Positions 11,701 through 22,507 of a DNA stretch of 64,000 bases are shown here, in pieces (the first letter of the stretch is position 1; each line of letters opens with the position of its first letter). The position numbers and the translations under genes were made by a program. This stretch comes from Hortaea werneckii. Its lineage: Eukaryota > Ascomycota > Dothideomycetes > Mycosphaerellales > Teratosphaeriaceae. The stretch is taken from the NCBI GenBank assembly GCA_037044905.1, contig JBAOKB010000174.1, positions 248,001 through 312,000 on the forward strand. Direction: 5' to 3'. Below the pieces are notes generated by a model. That model ran no database searches, was not told where the DNA came from, and saw nothing but the letters and a program-made list of their open reading frames with translations.

Positions 11701-12528
11701 AATTTCGGACCATTACTTCATACGACTCCTTGGCCAAGCTACTTCAACCTCTCGGCGCAAGGAGAGGAGAGCAAAGCAGAGAATCTGCCCCATCGGTGGC
11801 GGTTGGGCACTGACCTGAAATCGAATGCCGAGGACGAGCTCAGCATTCGCAGCGCCGATATCACGGTAGATCAGGTGTCAGATAGCACCGTCTGTGACGT
11901 TGCAAAGTCTGATATGGCGGAGACACACGCGCTGCGGAGGAATGAGACCATGCCGGTCGAATCAGAGTTTGTGACTAGGAAGGCATCTCTTGACGATCGA
12001 AGACCAATGGAGGTCGAGCTTTCACTGGTGATCAAGTGGACTCGAAAAGAAGGCAGCGCAGAGACAACCACCCGACTTCCTGTTCCACGACTTCAACTGC
12101 CTAGTTCAGAGCCACGCGTTCTCTGCACTGTGGAAGACGACGCTTCGGAGGAAGATCAGGTGATCCTTCATTATCACCTCGAGAATCCATCGAGCCATTT
12201 CCTGACATTTGCCCTGACCATGGAAGCAAGCGATGCTTTTGCATTCAGCGGTGCTAAATACAGGGCACTGAGTATCGCGCCTCTGAGTCGCCTAAGAGTG
12301 GACTATCGATTGGCAGTACATGACCGAGACGAGGATCGCGGCCATGAGGGTCAAGACAACGGACTATGGGTGTGGCCAGTGTTGCAAGTGGTCGATTCCT
12401 ATTATCAGAAGACACTCAGGGTACATTCCGGAGGACCCAGAGTGAGGGTTGACGAGAAACGAGGGCTGGCAGTGCAAATCAAAGCACAGTCTGAGCATCC
12501 GTTCACGGGTGGCATAAAGCGCATCTAA
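8784..12528 (+). CDS. TRAPP complex subunit TRAPPC11 (Foie-gras/Gryzun family)
   Basis: The model is join(8784..9059, 9112..12528), 1,230 residues. The intron 9060-9111 (GTAAGC...GGCAG) lies between codons and joins MKPISR to TFNLPPRKAAPLP. The start MEAYPAPYVQHELPLVYLSG has the hydrophobic N-terminus expected of the family. The Foie-gras domain is clear at about residues 250-400: KQGVFAEFRQEMDVAERHF, WNDARLLCDVVALRVVRC, and VDRRGMGCNTYGWFAWESRW. The C-terminal half is beta-rich and fits the Gryzun region. TRAPPC11 is a subunit of the metazoan and filamentous-fungal TRAPPIII-type tether acting in ER-Golgi traffic and autophagy; budding yeast lacks it. The length fits the family. No frame break is present. 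It is divergent from mzt1 and ends 102 bases before the next gene. Confidence 0.92.
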
Positions 12529-12630
12529 CGCGCTGTCACGTGCTCAAGCATCGCGGTAGCAGCCGAAGCATCGACCTACGTCATCCTCAAGCGCCAGATT
12601 GCGACAGCTCGCTCTGCTGGACAATTCGAA

Positions 12631-13402
12631 ATGGACGCCGACGCCCAAAAATCAAAGTTCGCTATCCATGCGGCCGCTCGCGATGGACAGAGTAAGCCGA
12701 TCGGTGGAGATCCATCTGTGCATTCACTGACGCTGGACAGCCCGGCTGATAGAGTCTCTGCTAAACGCCGACAAACGACTTGCGAACCGGCGAGATGACG
12801 ACGATCGCCTGCCGATTCACTGGGCCACTTCTTCAAATCAGCTACCGATAGTTGAGATACTGGCTGATCAGAAGGACTTTGACGTTGATGCGCAAGATGG
12901 CGCAGGATGGACACCTCTTATGATCGCTGCGAGCCTCAAAGACGCGGAGCCTATGGTAGACTTTCTCCTCTCAAAGGGGGCGGACGTCAATGCCAAGACC
13001 AACAACGGCCAGGTTGCACTGCACTTCACTGCGTCAAAGAGTAACATTGATGTCGCCCGAAAGCTCATTGAGCACAAGGCAACAGCGAGGGTCAAGGATA
13101 AGCGTGGACAATTGCCTTTGCACAGGGCGGCGGCTGTGGGACATGTGCCCCTGATCAAACTGATGCTGGAAAATCGGAGTCCTGTGAGTGCGACCGACAT
13201 GGACGGAAGCACGGCCTTGCACCATGCCATTGCGGAAGGTCACGGCGATGCCGCCGTAGTGCTGTTGAAAGCTGGCGCTGAGACGGACAAAAGAGATGGC
13301 AGCGGCATGCTTGCCATTGATCTCGCGCCTGATGCCAAAGTGCGTGACTACATTGAGAGGGCAGCACAGGAAGAGGGCATTGAGCTGTCTCCTACGAATT
13401 AG
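12631..13402 (+). CDS. nas6: Ankyrin-repeat proteasome assembly chaperone, gankyrin/Nas6 type
   Basis: The model is join(12631..12691, 12741..13402), 240 residues. The intron 12692-12740 starts GTAAGC and ends GACAG, and splicing gives ARDGQ|TRLIESLLNADK. Six or seven ankyrin repeats fill the protein, with hallmarks such as DRLPIHWATSSNQLPIVEIL, GWTPLMIAASLKD, GQVALHFTASKSN, GQLPLHRAAAVGHVPLIKLM and GSTALHHAIAEGHGDAAVVL. Length and repeat spacing match Nas6/PSMD10, which binds the C-terminal domain of Rpt3 and guards 19S base assembly. The LPIHWATS form of the second repeat is typical of fungal members. Another short ankyrin protein cannot be fully excluded. The start lies 102 bases after the TRAPPC11 stop on the same strand, so the promoter must be very short or overlap the upstream 3' UTR. 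Confidence 0.85.
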
Positions 13403-14037
13403 GGAATGCGTTTCATACCGTCAAAGTGCTCTGCATCCACTGCATGAAAGGTTGGAAGTCTACATACGCTATACAGAGGTGTTACAACACTCCGTGACTG
13501 TAATCTTGCCGCTTTCGCCGTTTACCCCACTCGATCTCACATCTGCCTGTTTTTGCAATGCAATCGTGCTTCCGCGGGAGTCTTATCGTTATCTCAACCC
13601 TTGATGTAGAATGGTTGCCGGCGCAGTGCCGTCAGTGCCGCATCGACAGCCATTGACGTGCCATAGGTAAATCGAAGACATTTCCTTGTCTCTGCTGCAC
13701 ACAACCATTTTCCGACGAGTCAACCACAGCTTTCTGCGTTTAGCCGAAGGTGCCATCTCGTTTCGTGCTTTCACTCGCATCCTGGCCGGCGGCAGAATCC
13801 GGCACATCCCGCCCCGCAAGCGCAAAGCTTCGTGAGTGGTTTGGGAGACGCAGCCCTAGGAGACGCGAGTCTCACATTGCATGTCCAACTGAAAAACTTC
13901 TTTCTCCATTGCAGACGAGATCGCCGGCTCCTAGCCGAGCCAATGCACAATACATTGGAGTGTAACTACTACTTGGTGGTGCGGAGATCATTTTTTTTTA
14001 TCGGGTTTGGAAGACGGCCCAGGCATTTTCTTTGACA
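13403..14037. other. Intergenic spacer with a likely 5' UTR intron
   Basis: There is no gene I can support here. The distal part should be the leader of the transporter gene. A plausible 5' UTR intron runs from 13832 (GTGAGT) to 13914 (CCATTGCAG). A T-rich tract lies just before the start codon near 13990. Confidence 0.5.
13832..13914 (+). other. Candidate 5' UTR intron of the SulP-type transporter gene
   Basis: The donor CGTGAGTGG and the pyrimidine-rich acceptor CTCCATTGCAG are 83 bases apart and lie 124 bases before the ATG. The call rests on splice consensus only. Confidence 0.4.
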
Positions 14038-17000
14038 ATGTCCTTCTCCTTCAAGAAGAGGAGGCGGACCTCGTCGCTTGTGTCAGGAAGCCATAGCCTG
14101 CCTTACCAGGACGACCAAGGCGAAGGCAATGCAGTTAGACAGGCACACGAATCGACTCCCATAGCGACTTCGAAACGGCCACCAGGGTTTGCACGAACCA
14201 CTTCAACGACTTCTGCTGCTGCACCGTCAGCTTCTTATAGCTTGCCAAGCCGCAGCTATATACACAACGCTGGTCATGGCACTCATGGTAGGGCATAAAT
14301 TTTGTCGTGGAAAGGCAGAAATGCTTGCTGACATGCATACAGAACCTGTGCAATATTCCTCTGCTGGCGTCCGTGAACAGACGGCAGAACTTTCTTCCTC
14401 TTTCCTCAGTGATTCCGAAATGTCACAGCATTTCAGTCCCAACAAGCAGGGACTTGATGCTTCGCGTAGGCCGGACGACACGATCGAAGAACGATCAGAG
14501 CCTGTAACACCGAACGGAACTGAAGTGCCACCTCCGGCGACTTCCGAATTGAGTGAAGCATTCAATGCGCCCGTTCCTCATCAAACCACAATCATGCACA
14601 AATGCACATTGGCGCCTTTGATCAGAAAAGCGATTCGAAATCTCGCATGCCGGATCTAGTCGTTACTGATGACGATGAACCGACGATGGCCACTGAAGCA
14701 AGCCCATTGCTCCCAAGGGCACGTCTGCCGCCACCATCAAGAAAGCAAACATTCGACGATGGTCCTCACGCGGAAGATCAAGCTAGTGCTCAACCAGGGA
14801 CCTGGAACCGCTTTGGCCACCAGTATCCTTCCATCGCCTTGCTCGGCTCTCGTGTGCAATCCGCCCTAAATCCCAAGGGCTGGGACATGCAAAAAATTGG
14901 GAGACAAGTGTTCTTAGAACCAGTCATGGTTCTACCTTCTGTGTTTCTCGGTGTGCTGCTCAACTTGCTGGATGCACTGTCCTACGGCATCATCTTGTTC
15001 CCGTTGGGGGAGTCTGTCTTCTCGGACATGGGACCAGATGGGGTATCCATGTTTTACGTCAGCTGTATCATCGCGCAGCTGACTTACTCTAGCGGAAGCA
15101 TCTTTCGTGGAGGAGTTGGGTCCGAAATGATTGAGGTCGTCCCCTTCTTCCACAAGATGACTTACTTGATCATGGAGCGCATGGGCACGGAGAACCCTGC
15201 GGCATTGCGAGCCACTGTCATTACCTCCTATGCCATGAGCTCGATCATCACGGGCATCGTGTTCTTCATCCTGGGCAGCGCGAAGCTTGGAACTTTGGTC
15301 AATTTCTTCCCACACTCAATCCTGACGGGGTGCATTGGCGGCGTCGGTATATTCCTCTTTTTAACTGGCATTGAAGTCAGCGCTAGACTCGACGGCAACT
15401 TCGAGTTCACTCTGGAAGTTGCACGAAAGCTGTTCTCACCTGAAACAGCACCTCTTTGGCTACCACCACTTGTGTTGGCTATTCTACTGCTAACCGTGAA
15501 ACACTTTTATGACAGAGCGTGGCTCGTACCAGCATATTACATCGCAATCACCGTGATCTTCTATATCGTCACCACCGCCGTCCCGTCCATCAGCATGGAC
15601 AATCTCAGGAGCCTAGGCTGGGTGTTTGAAGCGCCTGCAGCTGGCGTGCCATTCTACAACTTTTACAGCAACTACAAGTTCCATCTGGTAGACTGGTCGG
15701 CGATCTGGATGACCATTCCTTCTCAGCTGGCTTTGACGTTCTTCGGCATCTTGCACGTACCGATCAACGTTCCGAACCTGGCCATCGTAGTGCAAGAAGA
15801 CAACGTCAGCATCAACAGGGAGCTGATCATGCATGGAATTTCCAACACACTCTCTGGCTGTGTCGGTAGCATTCAGAACTACCTCGTCTTCGTGAACAGT
15901 GTGCTGTTCATTGAGAACGGCGGCAACAACAGGCTTGCTGGCTACATGTTAGCTGCCGCGACTGCAGGCTTGTGGGTTGCCGGGCCTGTCGTCATTGGAT
16001 TTGTGCCAGTCATGGTCGTCGGTACTCTTATCTATCAGCTAGGCATCGAGCTCGCTCAGGAAGCCATCGTTTCGACATACGGCAAACTACACAAGCTTGA
16101 GTATTTCACGATTGTCGTGATCGCACTGGTGATGGGAATTTACGATTTCGTCGTCGGCATTGGGTTTGGCATTGGACTTGCTTGCTTGGTGTATGTGGTT
16201 CAAACTTCTCGAAAGACGGCGATACGAGCAGAATTTACTGGAGCAGTGGCGGAATCGACTGTGCGAAGGCACCCAAGACAGAGGAACTATTTGCACATGG
16301 CCGGGAAACAGGTCCGTGTTGTGAAGCTTGGTGGCTACCTTTTCTTCGGCTCCATCGTCAAGGTCGAGAAGAAGATACGTGCGTTGGTGGATGCAGAAGC
16401 CTTTGCAGCTTCACCAATTCGATACCTGGTGCTTGACTTCTCGCACGTCTACGGCATAGACTTCTCTGCAGCAGAGGCTTTCAGTAGGATGAACCGCATC
16501 TTGCACGGTCGCGAAGTCAAGATGTCAATGGCTGGTGTAACCTTGGAGAGCGAAGTGGGCAAAAGCTTGCAGATGGTGGGTCTTTTCGTCGACAGTGAAG
16601 ACCCTCCGATCCCAGCTCCCAAGGTGTTTGAAGATCTCAATGGTGCTCTCGAAGCGTGCGAGAACGAGCTGCTTATGGTATTAAACGAGAAGCAAAGGCA
16701 TCCTTCACACACCATGGGCGACTCGCCGAGCTTGCCAATTGCTTCGAATCCCCCTCACCTGGAACCCTCACCCTTCGAAGGCATGCTTGGGTCGCCGCGA
16801 CGAGACTTCTTGTACCAGGCGGCAACAAGCGCGATCACAGAGACTAGAGAGCCGGAACAGTCCAAATGGCAGAACCTGAAGCAACCTCTGCCTTTGATGC
16901 TACAGGCCTTCCAGGACCTGACGAGTAGGAACGAAGACTTCTGGTTCCGCGCAGTACCTTATTTCACCAAGCGCGAGTTCATCAAAGGGCAAATGCTGTA

Positions 17001-17325
17001 CAACCGCGGCGACAAGCCCGACGGCTTCTACCTCCTTCAGCACGGCATCCTCCGCGCGGAGTATTTCCTGGACCAGGGCAATTATCATGAGAGCATTGTC
17101 GCCGGGACTACATGCGGCGAGTTGCCTTTCTTTAGCGAGACTGAAAGGACAAGCAGCGTCATAGCCGAGCAAGACTGCGTCGCGTGGCTCCTGACCCCGG
17201 AGAGGTGGGCCGAGCTGCAACAGAAGGACTCGGAAGTGGCGAGGGAGCTACTGAAGGTTGGCATGAAGCTGAGCGCCGAGAGGATGAATGCTATTACTAG
17301 TTATGTATTGATCACGGCGAGTTGA
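14038..17325 (+). CDS. SulP-family vacuolar transporter with STAS and cyclic-nucleotide-binding domains (Vsb1-like)
   Basis: The start is the ATG at 14038. Intron 1 is 14288-14342, with a GCTGACA branch and a TACAG acceptor, and keeps the frame. A second change of frame is needed between about 14500 and 14625. It could be an intron (GTAACA at 14504 or GTTCCT at 14573, to CAG ending 14625, both in phase) or a one-base deletion near 14600. From 14626 the frame is open to the stop. Domains in order: a disordered N-terminus, the PDLVVTDDDE block, about ten membrane segments of the SulP fold (LLDALSYGIILFPLGE; FFPHSILTGCIGGVGIFLFL), a STAS domain (YLVLDFSHVYGIDFSAAEAF), and a C-terminal cyclic-nucleotide-binding fold (LYNRGDKPDGFYLLQHGIL; TTCGELPFFSETERTSSV). 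This order is that of yeast YGR125W/Vsb1, linked to basic amino-acid storage in the vacuole. Substrate here is inferred. Confidence 0.85.
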
Positions 17326-17631
17326 TAGGGATCTATGAGGTTGTGATTGGCGGAAGGTTTATAGGATAGCTGTTGGCAATTTGGGTTCTCGCACGGCGCT
17401 GGAGGTCTCTTTGTTGTAGGAGGTGTGTAGCTTAGATAGTCGGTTGTAATCACAAGGTACATACTTTTATCGATTGAGAAACATATGCAGCGTTGACTGG
17501 GAGGGGCACCGCATCAGCATCAACAGCCATTATGCACCTCGTACAAGGGTTATTCCGGGATTTAGTCGTGTGTTCGTGCCTGTTTCAGTAATGCTGTCGA
17601 AGCAGTTACACAGCGCTACGGAGACATCAAT
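17326..17631. other. Convergent 3' spacer
   Basis: This lies between the transporter stop and the end of the minus-strand gene at 17632. It should hold both 3' UTRs. Nothing else is visible. Confidence 0.45.
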
Positions 17632-18157
17632 TCACATGCCAATACTCGCCTTCGCTATCGCGCCCGCCTCGTCAAGGTCGTCGTCAGCGCGCAGCTCATC
17701 CTTCGCAATGATGGAGGGGTACGGCGGGTCATCCTGGTCGCGACGGGGCACTGCTGTTCGCTATCGCCGCCCAACAGCAGACTCTGTGCGCCAGCTGACC
17801 TGGATCGCGAGCGAGATGAGCCCGCGAGCCGGCGATCTGACCAGAGCCAGAGGTCCCTATAGAGTGTGCACTACCGCCGACAGCGGCATATTAGCTGGGC
17901 CCGCCGGCCACAGCCGCGCTCCCACCAGGGTCTCTCGGCTGCACGACGGGGACGGGCAAGACGGGAGGTGGAGCTGGCGGTTTAGTGTGCGCGGGTGTAA
18001 ACTTCATGTGCTGTGACTCGTGCGACGACGCGTAGAGGGCGTGTCTGCTGCCGCTGCGAGCCAGGGGAGGATTGGGGAAGAGCGCGAAGAGCAGAAGGGA
18101 AGGGCGAAGAGGGAAATGGAGAACAGGGAGCCGAGATACGTGCCGAATAGGCCGCAT
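17632..18157 (-). CDS. Cryptic spliced gene for a small N-terminally hydrophobic protein
   Basis: Two coding-like parts on the minus strand fit one gene. Exon 1 starts with the ATG at 18157 and reads MRPIRHVSRLPVLHFPLRPS with a hydrophobic LLLFALFP segment, then a Pro-rich stretch. The terminal part ends at TGA 17632-17634 with DDPPYPSIIAKDELRADDDL and ends in KASIGM, an acidic, very protein-like tail. Between them is an Arg/Ser-rich segment (WSDRRLAGSSRSRSRSAGAQ). The middle needs an intron ending at TAG or CCAG near 17.85-17.88 kb and one base change in the GGGG run at 17744-17747. I do not recognise the family. The N-terminal segment could be a membrane anchor or targeting signal. Exon limits are unresolved. 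Confidence 0.4.
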
Positions 18158-18742
18158 CAGATTACGGGTGCAAGGGTACAGGGAGGCTCACCGCTCGGCG
18201 GCAGCTGATGCTGATCGCCACGATGAAGCTTCAAGGGGGGCCGTTCGCAACTCGCGACTCGCCTTTAAGGCGCTCCCGTCGGCTGCTCATCAGACATGGC
18301 CCTGTCACGAGTCAATCAATCGGGCGTCAAATATCAATCAATAGGTGACCTGATTCTTGCGTCGCGGCTAGAACGTTCGTTGGGCGCGAGACCGATATTA
18401 CCATCAGCGTTTAAACGCACAGACGCCCTCATTTCGTTTCGTCGCCCTGGTCCTTTCCCTGAAACTTCTTCACCACCACTACTACACGACCTCCTTCCTC
18501 TTGCACACACAAACAAATTCGCCCTCGTACAGCTTGAGCAGCACCGAGTTTGACCTCGTTCCAGCCTTGCGTGCGGTGCCTCGTTATTGTTGGTTGAGAT
18601 TCATTAATTGCTACTTTGAGATACCCCCCTTTTGTTTTGATACACTGCGTCGTGTGAGCGAGTGCTGAGCTACCTACTTTTTCTTCTCCCTTCCGCGCTC
18701 GACGTGCTCAACGCTTGGGAATACCCACCATTCTTGAGCATC
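18158..18742. promoter_or_regulatory. Promoter/leader with CT-rich tract upstream of the Meu6-like gene
   Basis: Bases 18440-18520 are strongly pyrimidine-rich and precede the ATG at 18743. Such tracts are common before highly expressed filamentous-fungal genes. The region should also contain the promoter of the minus-strand gene starting at 18157. Confidence 0.4.
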
Positions 18743-20934
18743 ATGTCTGCCGTTCCAGAGACCACCCCGGCTACCCAGCCTGCAGTTGAGGCCACTGAGC
18801 CTACTACTACTGCCAACACGGCCGCTACCCCTACGGAGCCAGAGACCTTCACCTCCGCGCCGGAAACTCCTGCTCAGGCGGAAGAGGCAGCCAAGGAGGC
18901 TAAGCCAGAGACCGAGGCACCCAAGGAGGAATCCAAGGAGGAGGCCAAGGAAGACGCAGCTGCTCCAGCAGAGGAGAAGAAGACCGAGGAGAAGACCGAG
19001 GAGAAGCCCGTGGAGCCTATCACTGAGGGCCAGCTTGCTTACAAGGGCCCTGGCCTGCTCAAGTATGTGAAGGTCTTATCACTATCTGGTTGGTCACACG
19101 GCTAATAAGCACTAGGTCACTCGTTCCCTCCAAGAAGGAGTTCTGGCTTAGCGATGAGAAGGTGACGCCTCAGAAGATGGACTCCTACATGCGTGGCGAG
19201 AAGCCCGAGGTTTCGAACCCCGTTGTTGCTTGGGCGAGCGAGTCTGGCAAGGGTCTGCTCTTCTTCAACAAGAAGGGCGAGACCGACCGCTCCCGCCCCT
19301 CAGAGTGTTCTCCCTCTCTACGACGCATCCGAGCTCAAGAAGGCATCGCCACACGAGATCACTTTCGACATTTCCGGCCACAAGCACACTCTGAAGGCCT
19401 CTAGCGACGCTGAGCGTGATGGCTGGTTCATGTCGATCGAGCGTGCTATGGAGATGGGCAAGGCCGAGAAGGAAACTATCCGCGGCAGCGAGGGCTACAA
19501 GGCCGAGTTGGAGAAGCTGAGTAAGTACAATGTCAGCATGAAATGCAGTTAGATACTTACAATGCCTGCAGACAAGCCTAACGCTGGTGCTGGCGCCGTT
19601 GCTGGAGCTTCGACCGCTCGCAGCAAGTCTCAGCCGAAGAAGAGCACTGATGGTGAGAAGGCCGACAAGGCTGAGGAGCCGCAGCGCACTGGCTCTGAGG
19701 CCGACGAAGAGGCCGAAAAGAAGCAGAAGAGCAGGTCGACCTCTCGTGGCATGTTCAACAAGCTGAAGGGCAAGAAGGACGAAGTCGCCACCAAGGCTGA
19801 GGAGAAGAAGGAGGAGAAGAAGGAAGAGCACGAAGAGAAGAAGGCCGAGAAGGAGGAGGCCAAGGCCGACAAGGAGGCCGAGAAGGCCAGCGAGCCAGCC
19901 GCCGCTGCCCCTGCTGTCGATGCTCCAAGCACTGGTATGTCCGCTGGAGATGCTGCCTGGTGGTCTGATGCTGACACTCGTACAGCCGAGGGTGCCGCTG
20001 CCGCTCCAGTTGAGGACAAGCAAGAGCCTGCCGCTGAGTCCGGTGCGGCTGCCAAGGAGGACGCTCCTGCTGCTAAGCCTGAAGAGAAGGCTGCTAAGCA
20101 GAACAAGCGAAGCTCCATCTTTGGCCGTATGAGCTCTGGCTTCTCTGGCTTCAAGAGCCCGTCCAAGGAGAAGTCTGAGAAGGAGGCTGAACTTAAGCCC
20201 GAGGTTCCGGCCAAGGACAACGCCGTCTCTGAAAGTGCTCCTCAGATCCCAGAGCCTGCCACTGAGACTACCGAGACCCCGGCAGCCAACGCCGAGGCTG
20301 AGAAGGCCGACAACAAGCCTGCTGAGGCTGCGAGAAGAAGCCAGAGGAGACTACGCAGCAGAAGGGTTTCCTCAGCGGACTCCCGTTCATGAACAAGCGC
20401 AACCGCTCTGTTAGCCCTCGGCCAACGCCGCTGAGACTCCGGCGAAGGAGGAGTCTGCTCCTGTGGAGCCCACCACCGTCGCTGCACCTGATGAGACCAT
20501 CAAACCTGCTGCCGCCGAGACCCCCGCCACTGACGGCAATGCTGAGAAGGCAGACGAGAAGCCGGCTGAGAAGGTCGAGGAGCCCAAGGCCCTGGCCGAG
20601 TCAACCCCTAACAAGCGCAGCTCGATGTTCGGCAACATTGGTCGCCGTGCCAGCAAGGCCTTCAAGGGCATGCAGTCCCCAACCAAGAAGGAAAATGCCG
20701 CACCGGCTGCTGCTGAAACCAAGAAGGAGGAGAGTTACCGCTGAGGGCGCTGCTACCAAGTCCGATGAGGACAAGCCTGCGGTCAACGGTGAGAGCAAAG
20801 CCACTGAGCCATCCACTGAGCAGAAGCCTGCTGAGACCATCGGTGATGTCGTGCCCGGTGCAGTCAACGTCGGCGAGACCGAGCACCAGCAGCCTCAGCA
20901 GCAGGCTCCTCCCGCCGTCGCTGCCTCCGCATAG
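18743..20934 (+). CDS. PH-domain protein of the Meu6 type, with several apparent frame breaks
   Basis: The ATG is at 18743. Intron 1 is 19063-19115 (GTATGT, branch GCTAATAAG, ACTAG). Intron 2 is 19521-19571 (GTAAGT...CTGCAG). An optional third (19935-19985, 51 bases) has GTATGT, GCTGACAC and TACAG but stays in frame if kept. After a low-complexity Glu/Ala/Lys leader, a PH domain runs from GQLAYKGPGLLK|SLVPSKKEFW to ISGHKHTLKASSDAERDGWF, as in S. pombe Meu6. A long Lys/Glu/Ala tail follows, with repeated KRSSMFG/KRSSIFG motifs. Four one-base breaks are needed: an extra base near 19296-19300, missing bases near 20330 and 20416, and an extra base near 20733; they sum to zero. On either side the frame is clean. 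The protein probably binds membranes or cortex; its function is not shown. Confidence 0.75.
19935..19985 (+). other. Intron-like, frame-preserving 51-base segment
   Basis: It has a GTATGT donor, a GCTGACAC branch sequence 16-20 bases from the end and a TACAG acceptor, so it looks like a full intron. It is 51 bases long with no stop in the reading frame. Removal fuses ...PST to AEGAAAAP; retention adds 17 residues. Both products stay in frame. Confidence 0.5.
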
Positions 20935-22507
20935 AATGCTCGATTCCGTCGCTGACATGGCTTTCTCTGTAGTCCTTGTTGGCGAGGATCGAGGAGTCGA
21001 TGGCTGTGTCGAGGAGTCCAGGACGATGGGCAATGTGACCGGGCGGACGAATGCTTGCGCTGAGTCCGTCTGGGGTCTCAGCTGTTGTCCCTAGTATGGC
21101 AATAGGCTGACAGGGCGGCCGGAGATCTTGCTCAACAGGAAGGATGACGATATCCGCTACGGGAACGCCAAGGGCTATGTTCCGTTTGAACGGCTGCCAA
21201 ACCATTCTCCTGTTCGACAACCACAAGATGGTCGGCTGCATCCGACTATGTACACGCACGACCGGAAATATGCGAGGTCTCGAGACGATGAGATCGAACC
21301 AGCCGTGGTTGCCAAGATCAAAAGCGACAGCCACGGTGTGCGCCCTCTCCATCGCATCCCTCGACATCGACGGCGCTCTCCGCCTAATACCTAACCCTAT
21401 CCACTCATTGTTTGTTCCTGGAGCGCCTACCGACATCGACACTTCATTCTGTACCCACCCGACTACATTAATTGCCATTGAACCGGAAAGGAAAAAAAAG
21501 ATATTTGCTGCGTTCTGTTAAGTGCTTTGTTTTTGGGCATAGGAGATACCACTCGCTGCATTGGTTATTGCGTGCTTGCTTTACTGCCTCTTCCTTGCGC
21601 TGTCCAGACTGACTGGATGGACAGGGTTGTCGAGGAGGAGGCAGTCGCGAATACCCCTATCATCGATGGAGATTCTTTCGAAGATACCCTGGTTGTTGAC
21701 TATTGTTGTTTCTTTTCCTTAGTGCGTTTTTTTAATGGATGCGGAAGATGGCGGAAATAGATAGGTAGTAATGACATCAAGTAATTATGTGTGTGTGTGC
21801 TCTAAAGTATGATGGGAAGTCTGTGTCACGCTTCAATTTCATTGTGCAGATCATAAGTGTTGAAAGCAGGGTGATGATGATGCAGGAGGTAAGGAAAGTT
21901 GGTATGTACGTGTGTATGTGTACAGTATGTAAAAATAGCACGGCAGACAAGAATCGGCGCCGTCCGTCCGCAACGGAAAGATCCTTTGATGGTGATCTCA
22001 TCATCATCCTTTCCCATGCAGGCGGGCGGCAGCACCTGCAGCATTCGACACTACTTTGCCGGGGCGTGCATCAAGCCTCGACGGGGAAAATGGTTTCGCG
22101 GCGCAGAGTGGTAGGCCCATTTGCGCTTCCCGTACCGCACGCATACGAATCCTGCTTCTCTCTCTCCACTCGCTTGCTCGTCAACCCAACCAACCAACCT
22201 TCTCCTCTTCTATATTCTCTCCCCCGTTCCTCACCTCCAGTACCATACAGTATTCACATACACCTCGTTCGCAACTGCACCGGGTCTCGGTCTCTTTGAC
22301 CAGTATTCCTCCAATCCTTGGCATTGAGATAGCCCGTCCCCAGTAGCCCATCTCGATCAACCCAGGTTTTAAAGTTTGATCTGAAATTCACCCGCCAGCG
22401 AACCCGCCTTCCATCCTCCTCTTCCCTTGGCCAACCCCTCAAACCTGGCGTAGACCATCCTCAAGCGAGCGCATCAGTCTTTCCCGCGCGCTCAAGCATG
22501 AGGCAAG
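20935..22507. other. Long intergenic region
   Basis: About 1.57 kb with no gene I can support. Overlapping 90-200 codon frames on both strands at 20.9-21.5 kb have no recognisable motif and are probably chance in a long 3' UTR. A short GT-rich run lies at 21785-21800. Bases 22130-22330 are strongly CT-rich and are the likely leader or promoter of the next gene. Confidence 0.45.

Noticed and set aside
20864..21478. 204-codon minus-strand frame with an ATG
   Set aside because: It overlaps the end of the Meu6-like gene, has no recognisable domain, and a plus-strand frame there looks equally open; most likely chance in a GC-rich 3' region.
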